This document shows positions 36,354 through 46,895 of a stretch of 64,000 nucleotides of DNA, in pieces. A model generated the notes under the pieces. That model worked only from the letters and a program-made list of their open reading frames with translations, was not told the origin of the DNA and did no database searches. The translations under genes and the position numbers were made by a program. Position 1 is the first letter of the stretch. Every line of letters starts with the position of its first letter. Source of the stretch: Parvularcula maris (GTDB lineage Bacteria > Pseudomonadota > Alphaproteobacteria > Caulobacterales > Parvularculaceae); contig NZ_JANIBC010000002.1 of the NCBI RefSeq assembly GCF_024505085.1, positions 363,016 through 427,015 on the forward strand. Reading direction: 5' to 3'.

Positions 36354-37469
36354 CTAGGCCAGCGAGCCTATCTGCCCGGCGCCGGGGCGGAGGTGGTCCA
36401 TATCCGGCAGGAAGGGTGCGAAAGCCGCCTCGTCCGTCCCGGTGAGAAAGGCCTGAAGGCCAAGCTTCTCAAGGGTTTGCGCCAGTGCCTCGCGGCGGGT
36501 TTCGTCCAGATGGGCTGCGATCTCGTCAAGCAGCAGCACGAGCGCCGAGCCCCCCTGTCCCTTCGCCGCCGCAGCCCTCGCCAGGATGAGCCCGATCAGG
36601 AGCGCTTTTTGCTCGCCCGTGGAGCAAAGCTTGGCCGGCATGGCCTTGCCGAGATGGGTGACGACGAGGTCCGAGCGGTGCGGGCCGACCAGGGTTCGCT
36701 TGGCGTCACGGTCGATGCGGCGGTTGCCCTGAAGGCGTGCTCTGAAGGCCTCCATCGCCGCCTCCGGGCCTTTCTCCCCGAGCATTAGGTCCACATCCCC
36801 TTCGATGAAGACCGAGGCCTGGGGGAAAGCCTCCTGACGCAGGGCTTCATAGCCTCGAGCTAGGCTCTCCGCCGTCTCACGCCTAGTGCCAGCGATCTTC
36901 ACCCCCGAGGCGGCCATTTCGCTTTCGAGGGCTGAAAGGACCTGCGGCGGCGCGCCCTGCTCTAGCGCCGCCATGCGCTGGCGCATCGCTTTCTCGTAGC
37001 GGGCCGTATCCTCCGCATGGGCGGATGAGCCTGCGGCAGCGATGCGGTCGAGGAAGCGGCGGCGGTCGCCGGGCGCATCCATGAAGAGCCGGTCCATCGC
37101 CGGGGTAAGCCATAGGAAGCGGAGGAGGTCCGTCAGCGTGCCCGCTTTGCGCACGGGCTCACCGTCGATGCGGATCTCGCGCTTGTCGAAGCGGGGCGGC
37201 GGGATGGTCACCACCAAGCGCCGCTCATCCTCCCCGTCATCGCAGAGGGTGATACCAGCACCGGCGCCTTCCTCCGCCCCCTGACGGACCACTTCGGGAA
37301 GGCGAGAGCGGCGCAGGGTCCGGCCCGGCCCGAAGAGGGTCAGCGCCTCGAGGAGGTTCGTCTTGCCCGCACCGTTCGGCCCCGTGATGACCACGGAGCG
37401 CCCCGACAGATCGGCCTGAAAGCTTTCATAGGAGCGGATGTTGCGCAGAGTGAGCGCGGTGATGCGCAC
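36354..37469 (-). CDS. recF: DNA replication/repair protein RecF
   Basis: A 371-residue SMC-like ATPase. Walker A is ITGPNGAGKTNLLEAL, the signature region is STGEQKALLIGLILARA, and Walker B is LVLLLDEIAAHLDE. It loads RecA at gaps together with RecO and RecR. It starts 16 bases downstream of dnaN, so the two are probably co-transcribed. Length is normal. Confidence 0.96.
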   Translation of the reverse strand: MRITALTLRNIRSYESFQADLSGRSVVITGPNGAGKTNLLEALTLFGPGRTLRRSRLPEVVRQGAEEGAGAGITLCDDGEDERRLVVTIPPPRFDKREIRIDGEPVRKAGTLTDLLRFLWLTPAMDRLFMDAPGDRRRFLDRIAAAGSSAHAEDTARYEKAMRQRMAALEQGAPPQVLSALESEMAASGVKIAGTRRETAESLARGYEALRQEAFPQASVFIEGDVDLMLGEKGPEAAMEAFRARLQGNRRIDRDAKRTLVGPHRSDLVVTHLGKAMPAKLCSTGEQKALLIGLILARAAAAKGQGGSALVLLLDEIAAHLDETRREALAQTLEKLGLQAFLTGTDEAAFAPFLPDMDHLRPGAGQIGSLA

Positions 37470-37485
37470 CCTGACCGCCTCCCGG

Positions 37486-38601
37486 TCAGACCCGCAGCGG
37501 CATCAGCACGTAGAGCGCGCTCTCATCTTCATCGTCGCGGATCACCGTGGGCGAGGCGGTGTCGGCGAAGGCGAAGGTCACCGTCTCGCCGTCGATTTGC
37601 GAGGTGATGTCGAGGAGATACTTGGCGTTGAAGCCGATCTCGATGGCGTCGCTCTGATAGTCCACGGCCAGCTCCTCGGTCGCGGTGCCGGTCTCGGGGC
37701 TGTTGACGTCGAGGGTCAGCTTATCCGCATCGAGAGCAAGCTTGACCGAGCGAGTCTTGTCCGCGGACACGGTCGAGACCCGGTCCACAGCCTTCGCGAA
37801 ATCCGAAGGTGCAACACGCATCATCTTGTCGTTCCCCTGCGGAATGACCCGCGCGTAGTCAGGGAAGGTGCCGTCGATCAGCTTGGTGGTGAAGGCGATG
37901 TCCTCGAAGGTGAAGCGCACCCGGCCTGGCGCCACCAGCATCTCCACCGTCGAGCCCGCATCGTCGAGAAGCCTGCGAAGCTCGATCACCGCCTTGCGCG
38001 GCACGATGATGCCCTGAAGGCCCTCCGCCCCCTGAGGAAGCTTGCTGTCGAGCCGCGCCAAGCGGTGCCCATCGGTGGCCACGGCGCGAAGGGACGCATG
38101 CCCCCCATCCTCGAACGCATGCATGTAGATGCCGTTGAGGTAGTAGCGCGTCTCCTCCTGGCTCATGGCGAAGCGGGCCTTGTCGATGAGACGCGCCAGC
38201 TCGTCCGTCTCCACATGGAAACGCTGGCCGTCCTCGGCCTGGGGCAGCGAGGGAAAGTCGTCCTCGGGCAAAACAGCCAGGGAGAAGTCCGATGTCCCAG
38301 CGGAGAGCCGCAGGCGGCCTGCGCCGGTCTTCTCCAGCGCGACTTGCGTTCCGTCAGGCAGCTTCTTGACGATGTCGAACAGCGTGCCCGCCGCCGTCGT
38401 GGCGCTGCCAGGGGCGTCGGTGTCGGCGGGCACCTTCTCCACGATCTCGATGTCGAGGTCGGTGGCGGTCAGCGACAGGGTCCCGCCGTCAGCCTTGAGC
38501 AGCACGTTGGAGAGGATGGGGATGGTGTTGCGCCGCTCCACGACGGATTGGACGTGGGAGAGGGCTTTGAGAAGCGTTCCGCGCTCGATGGTGACTTTCA
38601 C
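37486..38601 (-). CDS. dnaN: DNA polymerase III sliding clamp, beta subunit
   Basis: A 371-residue clamp of three repeated domains. It starts MKVTIERGTLLKALSHVQSV and contains RRNTIPILSNVLL, then SQEETRYYLNGIYMH and ATDGHRLAR in the second domain, and ends with YVLMPLRV, the usual MPMRL-like terminus. It forms the ring that holds polymerase on DNA. It is separated from dnaA by 181 bases that include a perfect inverted repeat, a possible partial terminator. Confidence 0.97.
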   Translation of the reverse strand: MKVTIERGTLLKALSHVQSVVERRNTIPILSNVLLKADGGTLSLTATDLDIEIVEKVPADTDAPGSATTAAGTLFDIVKKLPDGTQVALEKTGAGRLRLSAGTSDFSLAVLPEDDFPSLPQAEDGQRFHVETDELARLIDKARFAMSQEETRYYLNGIYMHAFEDGGHASLRAVATDGHRLARLDSKLPQGAEGLQGIIVPRKAVIELRRLLDDAGSTVEMLVAPGRVRFTFEDIAFTTKLIDGTFPDYARVIPQGNDKMMRVAPSDFAKAVDRVSTVSADKTRSVKLALDADKLTLDVNSPETGTATEELAVDYQSDAIEIGFNAKYLLDITSQIDGETVTFAFADTASPTVIRDDEDESALYVLMPLRV

Positions 38602-38734
38602 GGGGTACTGGCTCCTGGCTTGGCCGGTGATGCGGCCTGTCGAATCGCTACCGCCCTTGGGCGGGGCGTGGACAAGAGCATATCGCGCGAAACAAGGCTA
38701 GGGCCGGGTTTGGCGTGGTGCAGTGGGGACAAAC

Positions 38735-38767
38735 TGTAGGGCGGCTCGCGCAGCGTGCCGCCCTACA
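38735..38767. terminator. Perfect hairpin between dnaA and dnaN (repeat family D)
   Basis: TGTAGGGCGGC and GCCGCCCTACA form an 11-bp perfect stem around TCGCGCAGCGT. The arm is the family D repeat arm. It lies directly after the dnaA stop in the direction of transcription, so it may attenuate read-through, but no U run follows, so intrinsic termination is unproven. Confidence 0.45.
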
Positions 38768-38782
38768 ATCCTGTTGCTCCAA

Positions 38783-40228
38783 TCAGTCCCGGCCGAACTC
38801 GTCGAAGATCTCGGAGATGCGGGTGCCGAAGGTGGCATCGCTGCCCGCGAGAATCTCGGCGGTGCGGATCGAGTGCATCACCGTGGTGTGGTCGCGGCCG
38901 ATCATCGAGCCGATGGCGGTGAGCGGCGTGTCGGTCAGTTTGCGGACGGCGAAGCAGAAGGCGTGCCGTGCCCGGACGATCGGCTGCTTACGCGAGCGGC
39001 CCATCAGCTCGTCCTTGGCGAGATCGAAGGTCTTGACGGTGAAGTCGAGGATCGCCTCGGGGGTGGCCTGGGGCTTGCGCTTGCTGAGGTGGTCGGAAAG
39101 CAGGGTACGGACGCTCTCATCGTCGAGCTCCCCGCCGAAATCGGCACGGGCTTCGGCGGCGACCTGGACCAAGCTCAGCGCGCCTTCGAGCTCACGGACG
39201 GAATCCTCGCAGCGGCGGGCGATAAAGTCGAGATGACGGGTGGGCACCGCCGTGCCGGTGCTGTCGGCGGCCTCTTCGGCGAACTGCTTGGCGATCTTGG
39301 TACGGAGGGCGAGGTCCGGCTTGCCCATGGCGACGCAGAGGCCGCCGGCCAGGCGGCTGGCAAGGCGGGGCGAAACCCCCGTCTCCGCCATCTTGGAGGG
39401 CGGCAGGGCACCGGCGACCATGACCTGCTTGCCCGCGCTCTTCAGCCGGTCGATGAGGCAGTCGAGCTCCTCCATCGTCCGCTTACGGCCTCTCAGAAGG
39501 TGGATGTCATCCACCAATAGCATGTCCGTGTTCTGAAGGAAGCTGCGCAGCTCCTTGTAGCTCTTCGAGATGAAGGCCTCGCACATATCCGCCATCAGGG
39601 CGTCATAGGTGAGGTAGAGCACGTTGTCGTTCGGGCGCTGGCGCAGCCATTCCTGGCCCACCGCGTTGAGAAGATGGGTCTTGCCGCGCCCCGCGGCGCC
39701 GTGGATCGTCGTCACGGACGGACTCTGCGCCTCCAGCACCTTCATGGCGGCGCGGTAGGCGAGGCTGTTGGTCTCGTTGGTGCGGAAACGGTCAAGGGTC
39801 ATGCCCTGGGCGAAGGTCGCCGCGCCCTCGGCATCGAAGCTGGGTCGCTGGGCCTTGGCGGGCTTCGCCCCGCGGGGCTGGTCCGCGCGCCTGGTGCTGA
39901 CGGGCATCCGGCGGGCCGCAGGCTTGGGCGCCGAGGCGTCCGCCGCGCTCGCCGACGCATGGTTCATACCGAGCTCGGGCGCACCCTTTATGTCGAGGTT
40001 CTTGACCGGGCTGATGCTGTCGGACCACATCTGGCGCATACGGACGAGGTAGCGCTGGGAGATCAGGCTGGCGGAGAAGCGTGTCGGCGCACAGAGCGTG
40101 ACCTGCTCGTCGCTCGACTCGACCAGGCTCAGGCGGTCGAAATAGCTGTCATAGATGGCAGGGCCGAACTGCTCTTTAAGCTGCGTTTTGAACTGCGAAA
40201 ACTGCTGCGTGGTCTGAGCGTTTTGCAT
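38783..40228 (-). CDS. dnaA: Chromosomal replication initiator protein DnaA
   Basis: A 481-residue DnaA. Domain I covers about 1-90 and domain II is a basic, alanine-rich linker. The AAA+ domain has Walker A GAAGRGKTHLLNAVG and Walker B MLLVDDIHLL. Domain IV ends with the DNA-binding signature MIGRDHTTVMHSIRTA. It opens oriC to start replication. ATG 40228 has GGATAGG at suitable spacing; an in-frame TTG at 40243 would add five residues. The upstream 513 bases are AT-richer than the surroundings and separate it from rpsT. Confidence 0.97.
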   Translation of the reverse strand: MQNAQTTQQFSQFKTQLKEQFGPAIYDSYFDRLSLVESSDEQVTLCAPTRFSASLISQRYLVRMRQMWSDSISPVKNLDIKGAPELGMNHASASAADASAPKPAARRMPVSTRRADQPRGAKPAKAQRPSFDAEGAATFAQGMTLDRFRTNETNSLAYRAAMKVLEAQSPSVTTIHGAAGRGKTHLLNAVGQEWLRQRPNDNVLYLTYDALMADMCEAFISKSYKELRSFLQNTDMLLVDDIHLLRGRKRTMEELDCLIDRLKSAGKQVMVAGALPPSKMAETGVSPRLASRLAGGLCVAMGKPDLALRTKIAKQFAEEAADSTGTAVPTRHLDFIARRCEDSVRELEGALSLVQVAAEARADFGGELDDESVRTLLSDHLSKRKPQATPEAILDFTVKTFDLAKDELMGRSRKQPIVRARHAFCFAVRKLTDTPLTAIGSMIGRDHTTVMHSIRTAEILAGSDATFGTRISEIFDEFGRD

Positions 40229-40741
40229 GTCGAACCTATCCAATAGGGAATCGTTCGGCCCGAAGAGGCGAGCCGTGGAGGATTATCGTTTCAAGAGACA
40301 GCCGACGCCCGCCGACTGGGTTACCATATCGGCTGCGGGAGCCGAGAGTCTAGCGAAAACGACCCGAGGCCGAACCTTTCGCAGTCACAATAACGTACGC
40401 AGAACAATCAGTAAAAAGCTGGTTAAGAACGCAACAATTTTGGCGCTTCTGCGTCATTTTTTTCTCCCTAGATATGGCACCTGCCCGTGCCCGCCTACGA
40501 GGATCAAACTGCCCTGATAGACGAAAGATGACAAGCCGGTGACGCACCAGGAGATGGATTCGTTAATGGGGCCGGCAAGGGGGAAAACCGCTCAGAATCA
40601 GGAAGATTCAGCATGGCCGTTTCAGACTCACAGAAGAGAATCTTTTTCCACAGATCAGAGCAGTTATCCCGCGCAACAAAAAAGGCCGCCCACGGAGTGT
40701 AGGCAGCCTTCAAAAGGTTTGTTCCGCTAGCGGAAGGAAGC
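40229..40741. other. dnaA-rpsT intergenic region, AT-rich, with possible DnaA-box-like site
   Basis: No gene is supported in these 513 bases. 40400-40475 is AT-rich (several A and T runs). TTTTCCACA at 40645-40653 differs from the DnaA box TTATCCACA at one base, and TTATCCCGC follows at 40665. One weak box is not enough to call an origin. In alphaproteobacteria oriC is often near hemE rather than dnaA, so this is more likely the dnaA promoter region. The rpsT terminator lies at its right end. Confidence 0.5.
40676..40710 (-). terminator. Intrinsic terminator of rpsT
   Basis: On the minus strand AAGGCTGCC and GGCGGCCTT form a stem (with one G-T pair) followed by TTTTTTG. It begins about 30 bases after the rpsT stop. 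Confidence 0.85.
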
Positions 40742-41008
40742 TTACGCGCTCAGAGCAGCGACCCGCTTGCTCAGCCGGGAGACCTTCCTCGACGCGGTGT
40801 TCTTGTGCATCACGCCCTTAGAAACGGCGCGCATGATTTCCGACTCGGCCGTGCGCAGGGCTTCCTGGGCAGCGCCGCGGTCACCGGTGGCGACGGCTTC
40901 TTCGAACTTGCGGATATAGGTACGCACACGAGAGCGGCGCGACTTGTTCACAGCCGTGCGCCGCTCGATCTTGCGGACCATTTTCTGTGCCGACGTGGTG
41001 TTGGCCAT
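40742..41008 (-). CDS. rpsT: 30S ribosomal protein S20
   Basis: An 88-residue basic protein starting [17 protein letters not shown] with [18 protein letters not shown] and [20 protein letters not shown], the S20 signature. It binds 16S rRNA early in 30S assembly. The position between mutM and dnaA is conserved in many alphaproteobacteria. It is followed by its own terminator, so dnaA is probably transcribed from a separate promoter. Confidence 0.97.
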   Translation of the reverse strand: MANTTSAQKMVRKIERRTAVNKSRRSRVRTYIRKFEEAVATGDRGAAQEALRTAESEIMRAVSKGVMHKNTASRKVSRLSKRVAALSA

Positions 41009-41098
41009 GGGCGGGTGAGATCCTTCTCGACGAAAAACGAGCGCGCGGCATACAAACCCGCCCCGCCCCCGTCAACGTGGAACTTGCGCTTTTTTCGG

Positions 41099-41962
41099 TT
41101 AGCGCTGGCAGGCGCTGCAGTAGAAGGTGGAGCGGCCGCCCTGCACCAGCCGTTTGACCGTCGCCCCGCAGCGACGGCACGCCTCGCCCTCCCGGTCATA
41201 GACATCGAAGCGCTGCTGGAAGCTGCCCTCCCCCCCATCGGCATGGGCGTAGTCGCGCAAGGTGGAGCCCCCCGCCTCGATGGCCTCGTCGAGCACGTCG
41301 TGGATGGCAGCTGTCAGCGCCGCCGCCCTCCCCTCGCCCACCGTGCCCGCCTGACGTTTGGGGCTGAGTTTCGCCCGGTAGAGCGCCTCGCAGACATAGA
41401 TATTGCCGAGCCCCGCCACGACCCGCTGGTCAAGAAGCGCCGCTTTGAGGGGCGTCTTCTTGCCCGTGAGGCGCCTTCGAAGCTCGGGCGCGGTAAGGTC
41501 CGTGCGCAGCGGCTCCGGTCCCAGATGACCGAGCCTCGGTGACCGGGAGACGTCCCCACTCGGCAGCAGCTCGATGAAGCCGAAGCGCCTCGGATCGGCA
41601 TAGGTCAGGCGGAACGCCTCTCCTTCCTTGCTCCTCAGTCCGACTTCGAGGTGCTCGTGTCCCTTAGGCGGGTCGGGGGCGTAGAAGGCGCCGGGCCGAA
41701 CCTCCGCCGCGCCGGAAAGGGTGAAGCGACCCGTCATGCCGAGATGGGCCAGAAGGGTCTCGCCGGTGCTGAGCGGCATAAGCAGGTACTTGGCGCGCCG
41801 GTCGACGGACAAGATCTCCGCCCCGACAAGGCGCTCGGCCATCCTGTCGGGGAAGGGAAAGCGCAGATCGGGACGCCGCTGATCGACATGGGTGACGACC
41901 GCGCCGGTAAGTCGAGGCGCAAGGCCCCGCCTGACGGTCTCGACTTCGGGGAGCTCAGGCAT
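41099..41962 (-). CDS. mutM: Formamidopyrimidine-DNA glycosylase
   Basis: A 287-residue Fpg/MutM. It starts at ATG 41962 so that the mature N-terminus is PELPEVETVRRGL, with catalytic Pro and Glu; a nine-codon longer reading is rejected for that reason. LDRRAKYLL-type RRAKYLLMPL, the H2TH motif GLGNIYVCEALYRA, and the C-terminal zinc finger CRRCGATVKR with FYCSACQR are complete. It removes 8-oxoguanine and formamidopyrimidines. It lies directly upstream of rpsT on the same strand. Confidence 0.97.
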   Translation of the reverse strand: MPELPEVETVRRGLAPRLTGAVVTHVDQRRPDLRFPFPDRMAERLVGAEILSVDRRAKYLLMPLSTGETLLAHLGMTGRFTLSGAAEVRPGAFYAPDPPKGHEHLEVGLRSKEGEAFRLTYADPRRFGFIELLPSGDVSRSPRLGHLGPEPLRTDLTAPELRRRLTGKKTPLKAALLDQRVVAGLGNIYVCEALYRAKLSPKRQAGTVGEGRAAALTAAIHDVLDEAIEAGGSTLRDYAHADGGEGSFQQRFDVYDREGEACRRCGATVKRLVQGGRSTFYCSACQR

Positions 41963-42005
41963 GGCCCCGCCTAGAGCGCAGCGCCACAAAAGGGAATCCG
42001 GTTTC

Positions 42006-42359
42006 CTACCGGGGGAGAGCGCCCATCATGGCGTTCTTCTCGACGGCGTCGAGAAGGTCGAGGGACCGGATGAAGGCCTCCGCCTCCTTGCGGCTCGCCC
42101 CCTCGTCGCGGGAGAGCGGCATGGTGTGGGCACGGCCACGCTCGCGGACCTCGTCGAGCTCGGACTGCACCGCACCGGCGGCGATCCCGCGCAGGATCTC
42201 GGCACCGCGATCGGTGACTTCGAGGGCGGCGATCGGACCGCCGCGCTTCTCGAAGGTGATGATCGCCCGGCCGGGAAGGCGCGCGCTGGTGATATTGAAC
42301 GCTTCTTCCGATTCAGCTTCCGGACGCTCTTTCTGGCGCCCTAAAAGTCCCATCAACAT
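42006..42359 (-). CDS. Uncharacterised 117-residue protein upstream of mutM
   Basis: A soluble charged protein starting at ATG 42359 (MLMGLLGRQKERPEAESEE) with GAGGGG six bases upstream. The sequence RAIITFEKRGGPIAALEVTDRGAEIL suggests a small alpha/beta fold, and the C-terminal half is helical. I recognise no family. It lies 43 bases upstream of mutM on the same strand and may be in its transcription unit. Codon use matches the neighbours. No signal peptide or membrane segment. Confidence 0.7.
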   Translation of the reverse strand: MLMGLLGRQKERPEAESEEAFNITSARLPGRAIITFEKRGGPIAALEVTDRGAEILRGIAAGAVQSELDEVRERGRAHTMPLSRDEGASRKEAEAFIRSLDLLDAVEKNAMMGALPR

Positions 42360-42492
42360 GTCCAACCCCTCGCTCGAAAGCTAACGGTCGCAAGACCGAT
42401 GCCAGAAGGCTACAATGGAAAAAGCAATGTTGGGAAGAGCAAACAACGCTCTTTTCACACATATGTGCGGGAACTTTTGGAACATTCGTGCA

Positions 42493-43809
42493 TCAGAAAG
42501 CACTTTCGCGCGCGTTGTGTTCTACCGTTACGGTTTTAGCGAGTTTGTTACTCTGGTTGCAGTCCTCAGGCCGCCTCACGTCACGGTTGGCTTCGGCCAC
42601 CTTCTTCAGAACCGCCTCCGGGCGGCGGTGGGAGAGCGGTCCCGTTTTGAACCCGGCCAGGGTCAAAAGCATCTGCCGCCGCAGGAACGGGAGACGGTAG
42701 AGCCGGGCGAAGGCTGCGTCCCTGAGAGGCGGCAGCAGCGAGCTGTCCGACTGGAAGAACGGCGTCAGGGCGCGGCTCATCTGCTGGTAGAAGCCCCAGC
42801 ACCCGGCCCGCTGCCGAACGAAGGCGCGCAGGGCAGCATCCACATGCTCTGAAGCCGCTATGGCCTCCGCGAGGGCGACCCCGTCCTGGATGGCGAGGTT
42901 CGCTCCCTGGCCGAGCTGCGGGCTCATACCGTGGGCGGCGTCGCCGAGAAAGACGATGCCCTCGCCGGCGGGGGCGGAGAGAACCACGTCGTTATAGGTG
43001 GCGGGGACGAGGTCGCCCGGCTTCTCGAAGACACCGATCTCCTCCTCGATCTCCGGCCAGATGGAGGAGACTTCACGGCGCCACGCGGCCATGTCGGTTT
43101 CCGGCCATTCCTGGAGCTGCGCGATGGGCAGGCTCCAGAAGAAGGCGGCCAGCGGCCCCTCCCCTTTCGGGCCTCGGCCGATGGGCAGGCGGCCGATCAT
43201 CTTGGCCGCGCCGCGGTAGCGCTGCTGCAGCACGGTCTCATGCCCCCGCCTCATCGGCATGATCCCCCAGACCGCCCCGAAGGGGTAGGGCTTGGCCCGC
43301 TCCGTCCGCCCCGGCTCGCGCAGCACCGAGCGGGCGCCGGAGGCATCCACCACGAGATCGAAGGGGCCGAGCTCGCCTTCTTCCGCGGCTAACACGCGCT
43401 TGCCGTCCTGCAAGCGGTGCCCGGTCACCATCCTGCCGGTGACGAGCGCCGCCCCTTCGAGAAGGGCCGCCTCGAGCAGCCTATCGAAGAGAACGCCGCG
43501 GTGAATGCCGAAGCCGAAGGCGCCGGGATGAAGGTCGGGATAGGCGACATCGAACACCGCGCGGCCTTTCTCCGTGCGGCCGTCAAGGCGTAGGATAGGC
43601 TGACCGGCGCCCAGGACCTCGTCCAGAAGACCGAGCTCGCCTAGGGCCGCAAGACCAGGGGGCTGAAGGAGCAGGCCCGCGCCCAGCGGCTTCGGATCGC
43701 CAAAGCGCTCGATCAGGGTCACCTCGTGCCCCTGCCGCCTCAAAGCGATGGCCGCCGCCATGCCCCCAAGGCCGCAGCCGACGATCGCGATGCGCAACAT
43801 TCCTAACAT
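42493..43809 (-). CDS. FAD-dependent monooxygenase (salicylate-hydroxylase-like group)
   Basis: A 438-residue flavoprotein. The N-terminal Rossmann motif IAIVGCGLGGMAAAIALRRQG binds FAD ADP (cited from residue 7), a middle DG-like segment is LVVDASGARSVLREPG, and the GD motif is VFLGDAAHGMSPQLGQGAN. These are the three fingerprints of class A flavin monooxygenases such as salicylate or zeaxanthin-type enzymes. The substrate is unknown. ATG 43809 or 43800 could be the start; neither has a clear ribosome binding site. The last about 25 residues, encoded in lower-GC DNA, are unlike the conserved core. Confidence 0.88.
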   Translation of the reverse strand: MLGMLRIAIVGCGLGGMAAAIALRRQGHEVTLIERFGDPKPLGAGLLLQPPGLAALGELGLLDEVLGAGQPILRLDGRTEKGRAVFDVAYPDLHPGAFGFGIHRGVLFDRLLEAALLEGAALVTGRMVTGHRLQDGKRVLAAEEGELGPFDLVVDASGARSVLREPGRTERAKPYPFGAVWGIMPMRRGHETVLQQRYRGAAKMIGRLPIGRGPKGEGPLAAFFWSLPIAQLQEWPETDMAAWRREVSSIWPEIEEEIGVFEKPGDLVPATYNDVVLSAPAGEGIVFLGDAAHGMSPQLGQGANLAIQDGVALAEAIAASEHVDAALRAFVRQRAGCWGFYQQMSRALTPFFQSDSSLLPPLRDAAFARLYRLPFLRRQMLLTLAGFKTGPLSHRRPEAVLKKVAEANRDVRRPEDCNQSNKLAKTVTVEHNARESAF

Positions 43810-44290
43810 GCTGTCATGTGTGGTGATGCGGAAGGGTCGTTCCAAGGGGCGGGGTGACGCAGCGGCGCGTTCGAGCGGCGTATCGGTGGTTTGGTCCGGG
43901 AGGAGGTCAGGCAGCACTGAAACCCGCCCGCCAGGGCTTGGCGGCGGCTGCGTGGTGGTGGAGGCTGGAGCGGATGGGTCATCGTCGCTTCAGTCTGGTT
44001 GTGTAGGCTGCAACGCTGCACCATCCGCTCCCGGTGCGCTGACGAGAGGCCGGCTGCGGAAGGGGGCTCTGGGTCCCTTACAGGGCAGTCAGCGCTTCAA
44101 GCTCTCGCTGCCCATCTCTGTCAGAAGGGTCCCACCTTACCGGGATGAACCTCCCTCCCCGGAAGCGATCCGAGGGAGATGCGCAGAGCACCGCCTCCCC
44201 GCCTGAACAAGCTACCGGTCAGCTCCACCATGCGGGAAGAAGCAGGGAGACTATACGGGAATACGAAGGGGCGGGGATAAGTGGGTGTGC
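43810..44290. other. Noncoding stretch, first part of the repeat-rich gap
   Basis: About 480 bases with no ORF that resembles a protein on either strand. Short purine- and pyrimidine-rich words related to families B and D occur, but no clean palindrome. It may be decayed repeats or a promoter region for the monooxygenase. Confidence 0.45.
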
Positions 44291-44293
44291 GGC

Positions 44294-44350
44294 GGCCCCC
44301 TCCGCCCCTTACGGGGCACCTCCCCCACGGGGTGGGGGAGGGAAGCAGCG
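44294..44350. repeat. Family B repeat, half copy 3
   Basis: GCCCCCTCCGCCCCTTACGG followed by GCACCTCCCCCACGG and GGTGGGGGAGG. It matches the right half of 1285-1402 and 10029-10143 in reverse orientation. Confidence 0.65.
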
Positions 44351-44353
44351 CTT

Positions 44354-44434
44354 CGTAGGGCGGTTCGCGAAGCGTGCCGCCGTTCACGAGGCCCCAACCG
44401 TTGCAAGGCGGCACGCTTCGCGAGCCGCCCTACG
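44354..44434. repeat. Family D palindrome, complete copy
   Basis: The left arm 44354-44381 (starting CGTAGGGCGGTTCGCGAAGC) and the right arm 44407-44434 (ending CGAGCCGCCCTACG) are 28-base reverse complements with one mismatch. Shorter relatives occur at 33781, 38735, 46978 and 50644. Confidence 0.85.
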
Positions 44435-44452
44435 GGCCGTGCCTTGCTCCCT

Positions 44453-44581
44453 CCGTCATCCCGGACAGCAAAGCTGATCCGGGACCCATGGACTGGGGCG
44501 GGCAAACCGCGCTCCCGCTGTTCCGGTGACTACCCATAGGCCATGGGTCCCGGATAGCGCTGCGCTCTTCCGGGATGACGG
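44453..44581. repeat. Dispersed palindromic repeat, family A, copy 3
   Basis: CCGTCATCCCGGA pairs with TCCGGGATGACGG; inner GATCCGGGACCCATGG pairs with CCATGGGTCCCGGAT-like sequence. It is adjacent to the family D and B copies, forming a compound array. Confidence 0.88.
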
Positions 44582-44590
44582 GGGAAGAAA

Positions 44591-44624
44591 GAGAAGGGCG
44601 GCCCCTGGCGGGACCGCCCTTCTC
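44591..44624 (-). terminator. Intrinsic terminator of the groESL operon
   Basis: GAGAAGGGCGG and CCGCCCTTCTC form a perfect long stem. On the minus strand it is followed by TTTCTTCCCCC. It is 152 bases from the groEL stop, farther than usual because of the duplicated segment at 44649-44774. Confidence 0.88.
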
Positions 44625-44648
44625 CAATTTTGCCAGTGAGCGAGACTT

Positions 44649-46425
<1,777 letters not shown>

Positions 46426-46564
46426 TCAATTCCTTGGTGTTCAGGTTGATGCTTGCGACTCTAGGCCCCGGACGCGCGTCCGGTTCAGGCTGCACACCGG
46501 CTGTGTCCGGGAGCTCCTTCTGCATAGGAGCCAACGCCGAACCGGCCGGGACCGCCCCTCGGCG

Positions 46565-46852
46565 TCAGCCGAGGATACCGAGGATGTCGCTTTCCTTCAT
46601 GATGAGCAGGTCTTCGCCGTTCAGCTTGACCTCGGTGCCGGACCATTTGCCGAACAGGATCTTGTCGCCGGCCTGGACGTCGAGGGGCGTGATGTCGCCG
46701 TTCTCGGAGCGGGTGCCGGAGCCGACGGAGACGACTTCGCCCTGCTGCGGCTTTTCCTTGGCGGTGTCGGGGATGATGATCCCGCCAGCGGTCTTCTCGT
46801 CCTCTTCGGTGCGGCGCACGAGAACCCGGTCGTGGAGCGGTCTGAAAGCCAT
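46565..46852 (-). CDS. groES: Co-chaperonin GroES
   Basis: A 95-residue GroES. It starts at ATG 46852 ([14 protein letters not shown]), contains the mobile loop [17 protein letters not shown], and has [12 protein letters not shown] and [16 protein letters not shown]. It caps GroEL. It is the first gene of the groESL operon and has a CIRCE-like operator upstream. Confidence 0.97.
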   Translation of the reverse strand: MAFRPLHDRVLVRRTEEDEKTAGGIIIPDTAKEKPQQGEVVSVGSGTRSENGDITPLDVQAGDKILFGKWSGTEVKLNGEDLLIMKESDILGILG

Positions 46853-46895
46853 GAATGCTCTCCCGTTTGATGTGGTCTGATCGAGATGCAGCCGG

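Noticed and set aside
40229-40741. A chromosomal origin
   Set aside because: Only one imperfect DnaA box is seen. Recorded as a region of interest rather than an origin.
42430-42470. A terminator after the FAD monooxygenase (AAGAGC..GCTCTT)
   Set aside because: The stem is only six bases and the T run is on the wrong strand for the gene, so it is not called.
43748-44206. A 152-codon plus-strand ORF
   Set aside because: Arginine- and serine-rich shadow sequence with no similarity to a protein family that I can see.
44354-44581. An insertion sequence
   Set aside because: No transposase ORF is present. The palindromes are short and occur in several copies, so they are treated as dispersed repeats.
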